Shown here one piece after another: positions 26,749-35,714 of a stretch of DNA of 64,000 nt; position 1 is the first letter of the stretch, and the number at the start of each line of letters is the position of its first letter. This DNA comes from Lentimicrobiaceae bacterium (lineage in GTDB: Bacteria > Bacteroidota > Bacteroidia > Bacteroidales > F082). Position numbers and translations under genes: made by a program. Below the pieces are notes generated by a model. The model had not been told where the DNA came from. It saw only the letters and a list, made by a program, of their open reading frames with translations, and searched no databases. The DNA lies in NCBI GenBank assembly GCA_002708315.1, contig PANC01000019.1, positions 1 through 64,000 on the forward strand, in the 5' to 3' direction.

Positions 26749-27255
26749 ATGAAAGCAGTTGTAAGTATTATAATGGGAAGCACGTCTGATTTAAAAGTTA
26801 TGGAAAAAGCTGCCGCTTTCCTCAATGAATTGGAGATACCATTTGAAATCAATGCGTTATCCGCACACAGAACGCCTGGTGAAGTAGAAGTTTTTGCAAA
26901 AAATGCAGAAAGAAACGGTATAAAAGTTATCATTGCAGGAGCTGGAATGGCAGCACATCTCCCTGGTGTAATTGCATCAATGACAACTGTTCCCGTAATA
27001 GGGGTGCCCATAAATGCATCTCTAGACGGTATGGATGCGCTTCTTGCAATTGTTCAAATGCCTCCTGGTATACCTGTTGCAACAGTTGGTATAAATGGAG
27101 CTTTAAACGCGGGTATTCTTGCAGCACAAATGATGGCAACGGGAGATCCTAAGATGATGGAAAAAATACATCATCATAAAAAAACGCTTAAACAAAAAAT
27201 TGTAAAAGCAAATGAGGACCTCAAAGCAGTTAACTACAAATTCAAAGTTAATTAA
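26749..27255 (+). CDS. purE: N5-carboxyaminoimidazole ribonucleotide mutase
   Basis: 168 aa class I PurE, converting N5-CAIR to CAIR in purine synthesis. Motifs IIMGSTSDLKVM and ALSAHRTPGEV hold the substrate-binding Ser/Asp and catalytic His; AGAGMAAHLPGVIAS and the C-terminal PPGIPVATVGINGALNAGI are typical. Usual length. Monocistronic, convergent with the O-methyltransferase gene. purK is not in the window. Confidence 0.97.
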   Translation: MKAVVSIIMGSTSDLKVMEKAAAFLNELEIPFEINALSAHRTPGEVEVFAKNAERNGIKVIIAGAGMAAHLPGVIASMTTVPVIGVPINASLDGMDALLAIVQMPPGIPVATVGINGALNAGILAAQMMATGDPKMMEKIHHHKKTLKQKIVKANEDLKAVNYKFKVN

Positions 27256-27289
27256 GCTTGCCTGCCTATAGTTTAAGAATAAATCAACT

Positions 27290-27919
27290 CTATAATTTTC
27301 TGATAACTAAAAGACCATCTCGTATTGACAACATGACTTGTTCAACACTCTTGTCATTTTTGATATAGGTATTAAATTCCAAAAGAGATTTGGTATCAGC
27401 ATCTGGATTTTGATCTGTAACTTTACCACTCCATAAAACATTATCTGCTATTATTAATCCACCTTTGGATAACTTAGGAAGCACTAATTTATAATATCTT
27501 AGGTACTCCGCTTTATTAGCATCAATAAATACCATATCAAATGTCTCTTCTATCTTAGGAATTACATCTAAAGCATTACCCATTATCAGCTTAATTTTAT
27601 TTTCGTTTTCGGATTTTGAAATATGATCTTGGATAATTTTTTCTAATTCAACATTTGATTCAATAGTATAAAGTATTCCACCTTCAACAAGGCCTTTCAC
27701 AAGGCATAAAGCAGAATAGCCAGTAAAAGATCCAATCTCTAATATGACCCTTGGGTTGGCAATTTTTGATATCAACTCCAAAAATTTTCCTTGTATTTTT
27801 CCTGAGATCATTCGTGGAAGTGTAGTTCGTAAGTTTGTTTTACGGTTAAGGTCATAAAGTAATGTATCCTCATCACTGGTGTGATCTTCAATATATTTTT
27901 CTAAATCGGCTCTAATCAT
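27290..27919 (-). CDS. Class I SAM-dependent O-methyltransferase (COMT-like)
   Basis: 209 aa O-methyltransferase family 3. The SAM-binding motif is ILEIGSFTGYSALCL, the metal-binding Asp is in FDMVFIDANKAEY, and DNVLWSGKV follows; these are typical of the caffeoyl-CoA/catechol O-methyltransferase type. Small-molecule substrate unknown. It follows the M16 peptidase gene by 5 bases and is probably cotranscribed with it. Confidence 0.92.
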   Translation of the reverse strand: MIRADLEKYIEDHTSDEDTLLYDLNRKTNLRTTLPRMISGKIQGKFLELISKIANPRVILEIGSFTGYSALCLVKGLVEGGILYTIESNVELEKIIQDHISKSENENKIKLIMGNALDVIPKIEETFDMVFIDANKAEYLRYYKLVLPKLSKGGLIIADNVLWSGKVTDQNPDADTKSLLEFNTYIKNDKSVEQVMLSIRDGLLVIRKL

Positions 27920-27924
27920 TATAA

Positions 27925-29151
27925 TTATTCATTTAAATATCTTAAAATGCTCATCTTCTTTGAATCAAATATCTCATTTGACACATCTAAAATTTGATCA
28001 GCAGTTATATTTCCTATTTCATCAATTACCTCTTCAATTGTTTTTACTCGAGACTTATAAAGCAAAACCTTTGCAATTCCCAACATTTCATTTTGATACG
28101 ATTCGCTTGACATTGCAAGCTGACCCACAATCTGTCTTTTTGCACGATGTAATTGCATGGTACCCAGCTTCTTATTTCGCATCCTAGCAAGCACTTTTAA
28201 AGCAAGATTTATGCTTTTATCAACATAATTAATATCTGATCCTATATAAATATTAAAAACCCCAGTATCCGAATATGGTTGAAACATTGATTCAACACTA
28301 TAAGCTAAGGCATGTTTTTCTCGTATTTCCATACTAAGTGTTGAGTTTAGTGCAGGGCCACCAAGCAAATTGCTTATAAGAAGTAATGTCAGTTTGTTTG
28401 AATGGCTCCTAGAATAAGCTATGTTGCCAAGCATGCAATGAGAAAGGTGAGAATTCATTGATTTAACATGATTAGTTGGGATATAATTATTAAATGGAAT
28501 TCTTGTCAGGGATGATCTTGTTTGGGGAATATCGTTAAAATACTTTTCAATAATGCTGATAAGTTTCTTAAAATCTATCTGTCCAACAGATGCAATTACC
28601 ATTTCCTCAGTGCTATATTTGGTTTTAATAAAACGAAGTATGTCTTTCCGCTTTAATGATTTAATATTTTCAATGCTCCCAAGTATATTTCTACCCAATG
28701 AATGGCCATTGTAAATTAAATCTTCAAAATCATCAAAAATTAATTCCGCAGGGCTGTCGTTATATGAATTAATTTCATCTATAATTATATCTTTCTCCTT
28801 GGCTATCTCCTTTTGAGGATAAACAGAGTTAAAAGCCACATCAGCAAAAAGTTCTATGCTTTGTTTATAGTAATTTGGCATAAAAGATGCATAGATACAA
28901 GTCTCTTCTTTTGTTGTATAGGCATTTAGCTCTCCTCCAATATTCTCTATTCTACTAAGCACGTGATGTGCCTTTCTTTTATTTGTACCCTTAAACAGCA
29001 TATGCTCTATTAGGTGAGCTAGCCCATTCTCATCTTCACATTCATCTCTTGATCCCGTATTGACCATTATGCCACAATGCGAAACTTTACCTTCTGTCTG
29101 TCTATGAATGATTTTGATACCATTCTTTAATATATGATACTGATATTTCAC
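27925..29151 (-). CDS. M16-family zinc peptidase
   Basis: About 408 aa pitrilysin-like processing peptidase. The inverted zinc motif HLIEHMLFKG is complete (HxxEH), with the downstream Glu expected in the ETCIYASF region. There is no signal peptide, so it should act in the cytoplasm, like YmxG/PqqL-type singles. Start proposed at GTG 29151 (MKYQYHILKNG); the track TTG at 29172 lies inside the -7 element. Divergent from the K+ channel gene, with both promoters in a 65-base gap. Confidence 0.9.
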   Translation of the reverse strand: MKYQYHILKNGIKIIHRQTEGKVSHCGIMVNTGSRDECEDENGLAHLIEHMLFKGTNKRKAHHVLSRIENIGGELNAYTTKEETCIYASFMPNYYKQSIELFADVAFNSVYPQKEIAKEKDIIIDEINSYNDSPAELIFDDFEDLIYNGHSLGRNILGSIENIKSLKRKDILRFIKTKYSTEEMVIASVGQIDFKKLISIIEKYFNDIPQTRSSLTRIPFNNYIPTNHVKSMNSHLSHCMLGNIAYSRSHSNKLTLLLISNLLGGPALNSTLSMEIREKHALAYSVESMFQPYSDTGVFNIYIGSDINYVDKSINLALKVLARMRNKKLGTMQLHRAKRQIVGQLAMSSESYQNEMLGIAKVLLYKSRVKTIEEVIDEIGNITADQILDVSNEIFDSKKMSILRYLNE

Positions 29152-29169
29152 ATGATATATTTTAAACTG

Positions 29170-29177
29170 CAAAAGTA
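29170..29177 (-). promoter_or_regulatory. -7 promoter element for M16 peptidase gene
   Basis: TACTTTTG on the minus strand. Predicted start near 29166, so a GTG start at 29151 is downstream and the track TTG at 29172 is not. Confidence 0.5.
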
Positions 29178-29205
29178 AATAAAGAAGACTAAATTATTTT
29201 TTATG

Positions 29206-29213
29206 TAATTTTG
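29206..29213 (+). promoter_or_regulatory. -7 promoter element for K+ channel gene, leaderless
   Basis: TAATTTTG ends four bases before ATG 29217. The predicted transcription start coincides with that ATG, implying a leaderless mRNA. Confidence 0.5.
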
Positions 29214-29216
29214 GGT

Positions 29217-29927
29217 ATGAATATATTTACAAAACTTGTTAACCTAAAGGTTCTATCCACTAGAAAAAGAAAGTTAGAATTTAGTATTCTGCTTTTTATC
29301 ATGAATTTTATTTTTGTGTTTATTATAGGCATATTCCCCATAAAAAGCTGGATTAGTGAATTATATAGTGTTTCTGTTTCAGGAATTTTCTTTGCTTCTG
29401 TAATTAGCATATCAGATCATCATGTACGATTTTTATTTTTAGCAATTATCCTAACAATATTAACATGGGTTTCTACGTACATGAACCTTAATATAATGCT
29501 CCATTTCACATCTCTTATTTCAATAATATTCTTCTTATACATAATTATTATTTCTGTTATAAGGATTGCTACAAGTAAGGAAGTGGGAGGTTTAGAGTTC
29601 TTAAGAGCTGTTAATATTTATTTCTTGATTGGAATAGTAGGAGCAATAATCTTTCGTTCCATATACGTCTCAGACCCCTCAGCAATAAATATAAATGACA
29701 ATAATGTTCTTGAGTCAACGGATTTGGTGTATTTCAGCTTCGAAACCATAACCACTCTGGGTTATGGGGATATTTCTCCGGGATCGCCATTGGCAAAAAA
29801 TGTATCTGTACTTTTAAGCTTTGCTGGTCAGCTATACCTTACAATGATTGGAGCATTATTGATTGGTAAATTTTTACAAAATTCTGAAAAAAAGAATAGG
29901 AAAGAGAACACTACCTCCAAAAAGTAA
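29217..29927 (+). CDS. Two-pore-helix type potassium channel protein
   Basis: About 236 aa. Several hydrophobic helices in the N-terminal half, then a pore loop TITTLGYGDISPGSP carrying the K+ selectivity filter TxGYGD, then a final helix and a short basic tail. It belongs to the ion-channel (Ion_trans_2) family. No RCK/TrkA-N domain follows, so gating by ligand is not apparent. Start at ATG 29217 (MNIFTKL); the track TTG at 29211 is within the promoter. Convergent with the PrsW-like gene with a 6-base gap. Confidence 0.87.
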   Translation: MNIFTKLVNLKVLSTRKRKLEFSILLFIMNFIFVFIIGIFPIKSWISELYSVSVSGIFFASVISISDHHVRFLFLAIILTILTWVSTYMNLNIMLHFTSLISIIFFLYIIIISVIRIATSKEVGGLEFLRAVNIYFLIGIVGAIIFRSIYVSDPSAININDNNVLESTDLVYFSFETITTLGYGDISPGSPLAKNVSVLLSFAGQLYLTMIGALLIGKFLQNSEKKNRKENTTSKK

Positions 29928-29933
29928 TGCTGA

Positions 29934-30617
29934 TTATTTTTGATTGTGCATCTTTATGGAAACTGATTTAGCGACTAAACCAAAGGCAATGATTACATAT
30001 CCTAATGCAACAAATATCAACAATCTGATATCAGATGTAACAAAGGCAAAGTAATATAACCCATGGAAAAAAGTAGCTACCCCAAGTCCTGTTAAAGTAT
30101 CAATAAATTCATTCTTACGAAGTTTGGCCATCCCTATGAAAAACCCCAATACTATTGAAAAAACTAAGTTTGCAATGGGGTAAGTATATAAAAAGAGAGT
30201 GAAATTATGCATTTGTTCGGATGAACCAATAATCTCAAAAGCAAATAAAACAGTGGCAACAATTGAAAACCCTAATCCAATAAAAATAGAGTAAATAATT
30301 CCTTCTAAGGGTCCTGTAAATGTATTTAGTTTAAATAATGAGTAGCGCAGCGGAAGCATCATTGCAAATTCTGAGCTTAAGGCAATTCCAACAAAAACAA
30401 AGAATGCCATGCGCCTCATATTATTGTAATTACCATCCCATCTCAGATCGATAAAGTAATCTGCCAAAAGTAAAATTATGACCCCAATAGCACCCATTAA
30501 AATTGCATTTCGGATGTTTGAAAAGTTCTTAACTTCAAATTTATACTTCATGTATAAAATAGCCACAATGGTAATTAAGGGGGCAACTGCAAAGCTCAGG
30601 TAGTTTATTGTAGTCAT
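29934..30617 (-). CDS. PrsW-like membrane protein with lost catalytic residues
   Basis: 227 aa with seven to eight hydrophobic helices. The arrangement GIALSSEFAMML (about 77-88), GPLEGIIYSIFIGLGF (102-117) and FFHGLYYF (183-190) aligns with the three conserved blocks of PrsW-type intramembrane metalloproteases (VEE..K, DGIxYG..GFA..EN and the His). Here the first Glu of EE is Ser and the Glu of the EN block is replaced (FSIVATVLF), while one Glu and the His remain. I infer a catalytically dead or altered homologue. It could also be an unrelated multispanning protein; the match rests on motif order and spacing. Confidence 0.6.
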   Translation of the reverse strand: MTTINYLSFAVAPLITIVAILYMKYKFEVKNFSNIRNAILMGAIGVIILLLADYFIDLRWDGNYNNMRRMAFFVFVGIALSSEFAMMLPLRYSLFKLNTFTGPLEGIIYSIFIGLGFSIVATVLFAFEIIGSSEQMHNFTLFLYTYPIANLVFSIVLGFFIGMAKLRKNEFIDTLTGLGVATFFHGLYYFAFVTSDIRLLIFVALGYVIIAFGLVAKSVSIKMHNQK

Positions 30618-30643
30618 TTGAGTAGTATCTTGTTTAATTTTAT

Positions 30644-30651
30644 CAAATATA
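30644..30651 (-). promoter_or_regulatory. -7 promoter element for PrsW-like gene
   Basis: TATATTTG on the minus strand, giving a leader of about 23 bases. Confidence 0.4.
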
Positions 30652-30745
30652 ATAAATGTTTGTAATTTCGTGATGTCAAATCAATAAATTGTAAGGTTTA
30701 ATGCTTAGATTATAACTGTTCAACAAAAAAATACTTTAATTTTTA

Positions 30746-31666
30746 ATGATATTTAAAAAGCAGGGAAGAGTTCAAAAATCAACAGGAAGTTGGTATTCAG
30801 TTTCTACTGATACTGAGCAAATATATCAATGTAGGTTAAAGGGAGTTTTCAGAAATAAAGGAATTAAAACCACAAATCCAATTGCAGTAGGTGACATAGT
30901 AGACATAGAAATTGAAAGTAGCGATAACACTGGAATAATCACAAATATCCACCCGCGTACAAATTACATTATAAGAAAGGCAACTAAGCTCTCAAAATCG
31001 ACACATATAATTGCTTCGAATGTGGAACAAGTAATAATAATTGTTTCTCTTGTCCAGCCACGCACATCAACAGGATTTATTGACCGGATATTAGCCACTG
31101 CTGAAGCATACCACATACCAACAGTAATTGTTTTTAATAAAACAGATTTATATGATGAAAATGTATTAATGCAACTCCATAATTTAAGATCTAATTATGA
31201 AAGTATTGGTTACAAAACAATTCAAACCTCAGCTATAACAGGAGATGGGCTTAAAAATCTTAAACATATTTTAAAGGATCAAATTAGTTTATTGTCTGGT
31301 CACTCGGGGGTAGGTAAATCGGCAATAATAAATAAGATAGACCCCAATCTTAATTTAAAAACAGGACAGATTTCTGATTATCATCTCAAGGGAATGCACA
31401 CAACTACTTTTGCCACAATGTTTCCACTGAGTTTTGGAGGAAATGTTATAGACACTCCTGGAATTAAGGAGTTTGGTCTTGTGGAATTTGAAAAAGTTGC
31501 TTTAGGTCAACGATTCCCTGAGATTCGTTGTCTTATGAAAGACTGCAAATTTAATAATTGTGTACATTTGAATGAACCTGGATGTGCTGTAATTGCAGCT
31601 GTTGAAAATGGTGAAATTGCAGAATATAGATACGAAAATTATCTAAATATGCTTAACTCAATCTAA
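30746..31666 (+). CDS. rsgA: Small ribosomal subunit biogenesis GTPase
   Basis: 306 aa circularly permuted GTPase that acts late in 30S maturation. N-terminal OB fold, then G4 (VFNKTDLYD) before the P-loop GHSGVGKSA and G3 DTPGIKEF. The C-terminal zinc domain C-x4-C-x4-C-x-H type is visible as CLMKDCKFNNCVHLNEPGC. Normal length. It starts the long plus-strand block and lies 11 bases before the CBS gene. Confidence 0.96.
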   Translation: MIFKKQGRVQKSTGSWYSVSTDTEQIYQCRLKGVFRNKGIKTTNPIAVGDIVDIEIESSDNTGIITNIHPRTNYIIRKATKLSKSTHIIASNVEQVIIIVSLVQPRTSTGFIDRILATAEAYHIPTVIVFNKTDLYDENVLMQLHNLRSNYESIGYKTIQTSAITGDGLKNLKHILKDQISLLSGHSGVGKSAIINKIDPNLNLKTGQISDYHLKGMHTTTFATMFPLSFGGNVIDTPGIKEFGLVEFEKVALGQRFPEIRCLMKDCKFNNCVHLNEPGCAVIAAVENGEIAEYRYENYLNMLNSI

Positions 31667-31677
31667 AAATATAACGT

Positions 31678-32340
31678 ATGATAGCCTCTATGCTCATAAA
31701 GGAAGATATTTTATCTCTTGAACTTAAAGATACACTTGGAGAAGCCATTGCCAGAATGAATGAGTACAATGTTTCTCATTTCCCTGTGTGTGACGAAGGA
31801 AAATTTATTGGCATTATTTCTGAAAAAGACATTATTAATAGTTATGATAATGAAACTAAAATTAACAAGGATATTTTAAAAATAGACAATCACTGTGTGA
31901 ATGAACATCAATATTTTTATGAAGTGCTAAAGTTATCTAATGATCAACAATTAAGTATAATTGCTGTTGTGGACGATGCTGATCAATACATAGGTAGTAT
32001 CACTAATAATGATCTAATAAGCTATTTTGCAAACAGCATGTCCGTTGAATTACCAGGTGGGGTTATCATCTTGGAAGTAAGCGAAAATGACTATAGTCTA
32101 ACTGAAATAGCAAATATTGTTGAGTCGAATGACGCAAAAGTTCTAAGTTCATATATAGTATCTAAAATGAATTCCACTAAACTGGAAGTAGTCATCAAAG
32201 TGAGTAAAATAAATTTGGACCTAATTATAAAAACCTTTGAAAGGTATAATTACAAAATTGTTGCCTCTTATCAAGAAAGTACAAATTACGATGAACTAAG
32301 AGATAATTATGACTCCCTTATCAACTACCTTAATATTTAA
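31678..32340 (+). CDS. CBS-domain pair protein
   Basis: 220 aa. Two CBS domains in residues 1-125 (ALARMNEYNVSHFPVCDEGKFIGIISEKD is the recognisable core of the first), followed by an ACT-like C-terminal region (VELPGGVIILEVSENDYS onward). Such proteins sense adenine nucleotides or amino acids; the target is unknown. In Bacteroidota this gene commonly precedes nadK, as it does here. Confidence 0.85.
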   Translation: MIASMLIKEDILSLELKDTLGEAIARMNEYNVSHFPVCDEGKFIGIISEKDIINSYDNETKINKDILKIDNHCVNEHQYFYEVLKLSNDQQLSIIAVVDDADQYIGSITNNDLISYFANSMSVELPGGVIILEVSENDYSLTEIANIVESNDAKVLSSYIVSKMNSTKLEVVIKVSKINLDLIIKTFERYNYKIVASYQESTNYDELRDNYDSLINYLNI

Positions 32341-32350
32341 TTTTTAGCTT

Positions 32351-33763
32351 TTGACTCGCTTAAGCACTATATCATTTATACTATTATTGGTTTTTAATTT
32401 AAACTCCAATCATATAAATGCAGAAATCCAAGTAGGGCGTAGTGATACTTTAGTAAAGGTTGGAGAGATAACAATCACAGGTAATAAAATAACAAAGAGC
32501 AGAATAATATTGCGCGAATTAGAGTTTAGCTCAGGTTCATCTATGGAACTCGGCGAGCTTGATAGTCTGATGATAAAGAGTCAGCAAAACCTCATAAATA
32601 GATCTCTTTTCAATTTTGTAACATTAAAGAAAGTGATAATAAATGATACGGTAAATGTTAACATAAATGTTGTCGAGAGATGGTATTTCTGGCCAATACC
32701 AATCATTCAATTTGCTGACAGGAATATTAATGCATGGTTAAATAAAAAAGATTTTAGTAGAGTCAATTACGGTATAGATTTGCGGGTTGATAATTTCAGG
32801 GGATTGATGGAAAAGCTTAATATTATTATCCAGTTGGGTTATGATGTGATTTTAGGTGCAAAATGGACTATTCCCTACCTAACAAAAAACCAAGTTCTTG
32901 GGGTAAGTTTAAATGGTGGCATTCAACTAAACCACACAGTAGCTTATAAAACTGTTGATAACAAAGAACAATTTTACAATTCTCCCTCTGGCTATGCCCA
33001 ACAAAATATTTACGGGAATGTGGGCCTTACCTTTAGACCTGGTTTTAATTATTTGCACACATTCAATGTTGGATATAATAATTACATGTTTCAAGATACA
33101 ATCTTAGATCTTAACCCAAATTTCGGAGATGAGATGAATTACTCTTATTTCTCAATCAGTTATTCCTTTAAACTAGATTACAGAGATTACAAGCCATATC
33201 CTTTGAAAGGATATTATTTTGAAACTAGTGTAACAAAGAATGGTGTTGGATTGTTCAATAATAATGTTGATAATACTTCGCTTAACATTTCCTTCGATCA
33301 GTACTTAAATATACATAAAAAATTATATTTTGGATATAATGTAAGGGGGAAAGTATCCACGGAGAAGCCTATGCTACCATACTTCATAAAATCAGGATTA
33401 GGTTACTTTCCCACTAACATCAGAGGTTATGAATTATATGTGGTTGATGGACAGCAAATAGCAATTTTCAAATCCAATTTGAAATATGAGGTCATTCCAA
33501 AAACAAAATTCAATATAAAATGGATAAAATCTACAAAATTTAACGAATCATTTTTATCGATGTATGCAAATATTTTCTTCGATTTGGCATATGTTAGTGA
33601 TGTGAACACAGCCGAATTAAATCCTCTTTCAAATCAATTTTTATTTGCAACAGGATTAGGCTTAGACTTCGTAACATATTATGATCTTGTTCTAAGGCTA
33701 GAATTATCCTATAATAAACAGAATGAGATAGGTTTTTACATTGGTTTCGTTGCTCCAATATAA
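32351..33763 (+). CDS. BamA/TamA-like outer-membrane protein with one POTRA domain
   Basis: 470 aa. Signal peptide to about residue 25, a single POTRA domain (VGEITITGNKITKSRIILREL to VNVNINVVERWYFWP), then a barrel of about 16 strands ending in NEIGFYIGFVAPI. It is smaller than BamA and probably an Omp85-superfamily accessory protein. The start is TTG 32351: the signal peptide begins there and no ATG is available. A stretch TAGCTTTTG overlaps the codon but has an extra base, so I read the gene as part of the upstream transcript. Confidence 0.8.
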   Translation: MTRLSTISFILLLVFNLNSNHINAEIQVGRSDTLVKVGEITITGNKITKSRIILRELEFSSGSSMELGELDSLMIKSQQNLINRSLFNFVTLKKVIINDTVNVNINVVERWYFWPIPIIQFADRNINAWLNKKDFSRVNYGIDLRVDNFRGLMEKLNIIIQLGYDVILGAKWTIPYLTKNQVLGVSLNGGIQLNHTVAYKTVDNKEQFYNSPSGYAQQNIYGNVGLTFRPGFNYLHTFNVGYNNYMFQDTILDLNPNFGDEMNYSYFSISYSFKLDYRDYKPYPLKGYYFETSVTKNGVGLFNNNVDNTSLNISFDQYLNIHKKLYFGYNVRGKVSTEKPMLPYFIKSGLGYFPTNIRGYELYVVDGQQIAIFKSNLKYEVIPKTKFNIKWIKSTKFNESFLSMYANIFFDLAYVSDVNTAELNPLSNQFLFATGLGLDFVTYYDLVLRLELSYNKQNEIGFYIGFVAPI

Positions 33764-33854
33764 ACTACTTACCCTACTAAATTAGATCCCGAACAACTGT
33801 TTCTTAAAAAAAGTTAAGTCCCTTTTTACTATTAATTTATACGTGTTTTTAGGT

Positions 33855-33862
33855 TACATTTG
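33855..33862 (+). promoter_or_regulatory. -7 promoter element for nadK
   Basis: TACATTTG with predicted start near 33866, 13 bases before ATG 33879. It rules out the track start at 33843. Confidence 0.5.
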
Positions 33863-33878
33863 CCAAAAAAGTGGAGAT

Positions 33879-34757
33879 ATGAGGATCGCAGTGTTTGGAA
33901 AGTCATATTCTGATGAGCAGAAGAATTACTTGCAGCTCTTGATGGATGAGCTCGCTAAACGAAATGCTGAAATATCAATTTATGAGCCATTTTACAAGAA
34001 TATTGTAAATGAGATTAAATTGGGCAGTAATATCTCAAAATTCAACACTAACAAGGATATCAAAGGAAATGTAGATATTCTTTTTTCAGTTGGAGGAGAT
34101 GGTACAATGCTAGACACCGTTTCTATTATTAGAAATTCAGGTATCCCCATTTTTGGAATTAACCTTGGTCGTTTAGGTTTTTTATCAAGCGTTTCAAAAC
34201 ATGAAATATCAGAAGCCGTAGAATGCATTTTTTCTGGTGACTATGACATAGATAAAAGAGCACTTTTACAATTAAAAAAGCCAAAAAATTTATTTGGTAA
34301 TGTAAACTATGCTCTTAATGACCTAACCATATATAGGAATAATGCAACCGCTTTAGTAACAGTGCATGTTTATGTTGATGATTTATTTCTTAACTCCTAT
34401 TGGGGAGATGGATTAATAGTTTCTACACCAACGGGCTCAACTGCATATTCATTGAGTGTAGGTGGACCGATTGTGACGCCAGGGTCTAAAAATTTTATAA
34501 TTTCACCAATAGCATCACACAACCTCACTGTAAGGCCAATAATCCTACAGGACTCAAGTACAATTAGAATAAAAATAGACGGTCGAGAAGAAAAACACCT
34601 GTTGACACTTGATTCGAAAATATCAGCAATAAGCAGAGAAGATGAGATAATAATAAAAAGATGCAACTTCACTGTTAATCTAATTCAAATGAAAAATAAG
34701 AACTTCTACTCTACCATAAGAGATAAACTATACTGGGGAAAAGATAATAGGAATTAA
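33879..34757 (+). CDS. nadK: NAD kinase
   Basis: 292 aa. Phosphorylates NAD to NADP. The motifs SVGGDGTML (GGDG), NLGRLGFL and VSTPTGSTAYSLSVGGPI (TPTGSTAY) are all present. Starts at ATG 33879 (MRIAVFGKS), the typical N terminus. Usual length. It lies between the CBS/Omp85 genes and DUF6089, the common Bacteroidota order. Confidence 0.96.
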   Translation: MRIAVFGKSYSDEQKNYLQLLMDELAKRNAEISIYEPFYKNIVNEIKLGSNISKFNTNKDIKGNVDILFSVGGDGTMLDTVSIIRNSGIPIFGINLGRLGFLSSVSKHEISEAVECIFSGDYDIDKRALLQLKKPKNLFGNVNYALNDLTIYRNNATALVTVHVYVDDLFLNSYWGDGLIVSTPTGSTAYSLSVGGPIVTPGSKNFIISPIASHNLTVRPIILQDSSTIRIKIDGREEKHLLTLDSKISAISREDEIIIKRCNFTVNLIQMKNKNFYSTIRDKLYWGKDNRN

Positions 34758-34844
34758 TTTGTTTTATACTAATAGCAAGTTATTTAAGTTTGTTATGTGT
34801 TGATTTATACTTAAAATATATGATAGGCATAACCAAAAAAATTA

Positions 34845-34852
34845 TATTTTTG
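34845..34852 (+). promoter_or_regulatory. -7 promoter element upstream of DUF6089 gene
   Basis: TATTTTTG matches TAnnTTTG and lies 16 bases before ATG 34868. A second candidate TAAGTTTG is at 34785-34792 and contains the TTG used as start in the ORF track. Confidence 0.45.
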
Positions 34853-34867
34853 CGCCTCGATTTTACG

Positions 34868-35704
34868 ATGATTCAGAACACTATAAAATATATGTCAAAG
34901 TTAATTTTAAAGGCCTCAATGGGGTTTATTTTTATTTTACTGTTATCGGTGAATGTAAAATCGCAAACAATGGAAATTGGAGGGATGGTTGGAGGCTCTT
35001 ATTACCTCGGCGAACTAAACCCTGCTCTGCCCTATAACCAAACACAGCTTGCTTATGGTGGGCTATTGAGGTATAATCTAAACCCTAGATGGTCGGTTAA
35101 GTTCAACTATTATAGGGCAAAAGTTCAAGGTAGTGATGAAACGGGAGGTTCAGTAAAAGATAGGAATTTAGACTTTAAGTCTGACATAAATGATTTTTCA
35201 CTCGTGGCTGAATTTAATTTTTGGGAGTACTATACTGGAAGCAAAAAAAATTATTTTGCTCCATTCTTGTATGGTGGACTAACATATTTTACTTTCAAGC
35301 CTGTGTCCTACAGTGGTGTAGAATTACAAGCCATTGGAACTGAAGGCCAAAATGTTGGCTTCAATGGACGTAGCCCCTATAACCAATTTAGTTTTGCCCT
35401 AGCATTTGGATTTGGAATTAAATACAGCCTTTCAAAAAAACTGGCCTTAGCATTTGAATGGGGAATGCGCAAAACATTGACTGATTACATTGATGATATT
35501 AGCACTACTTTTTATCTCGAAGGTCAAAATATAAATCCTGATATTTCAGATGAAATACTAAGTGATCCAACAATGAGCCATGACGCATATATGCAAAGAG
35601 GAAATGACAACAATAACGACTGGTATAACATCACAGGAGTTACTGTCACTTATAAATTTGATCTAAGAAGCAATAAGCGTTGTAATAGCACAAGCTGGAA
35701 ATAA
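34868..35704 (+). CDS. DUF6089-type outer-membrane protein
   Basis: About 278 aa. N-terminal signal peptide (KLILKASMGFIFILLLSVNVKS), then MEIGGMVGGSYYLGELNP, the recognisable start of the DUF6089 family, and a barrel-like beta region. In Bacteroidota it is nearly always next to uppS and bamA, as here, so a link to envelope biogenesis is likely; molecular role unknown. Start ATG 34868 or 34892; the track start at 34790 precedes two promoter-like elements. Confidence 0.82.
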   Translation: MIQNTIKYMSKLILKASMGFIFILLLSVNVKSQTMEIGGMVGGSYYLGELNPALPYNQTQLAYGGLLRYNLNPRWSVKFNYYRAKVQGSDETGGSVKDRNLDFKSDINDFSLVAEFNFWEYYTGSKKNYFAPFLYGGLTYFTFKPVSYSGVELQAIGTEGQNVGFNGRSPYNQFSFALAFGFGIKYSLSKKLALAFEWGMRKTLTDYIDDISTTFYLEGQNINPDISDEILSDPTMSHDAYMQRGNDNNNDWYNITGVTVTYKFDLRSNKRCNSTSWK

Positions 35705-35714
35705 GTAGTTTTTA

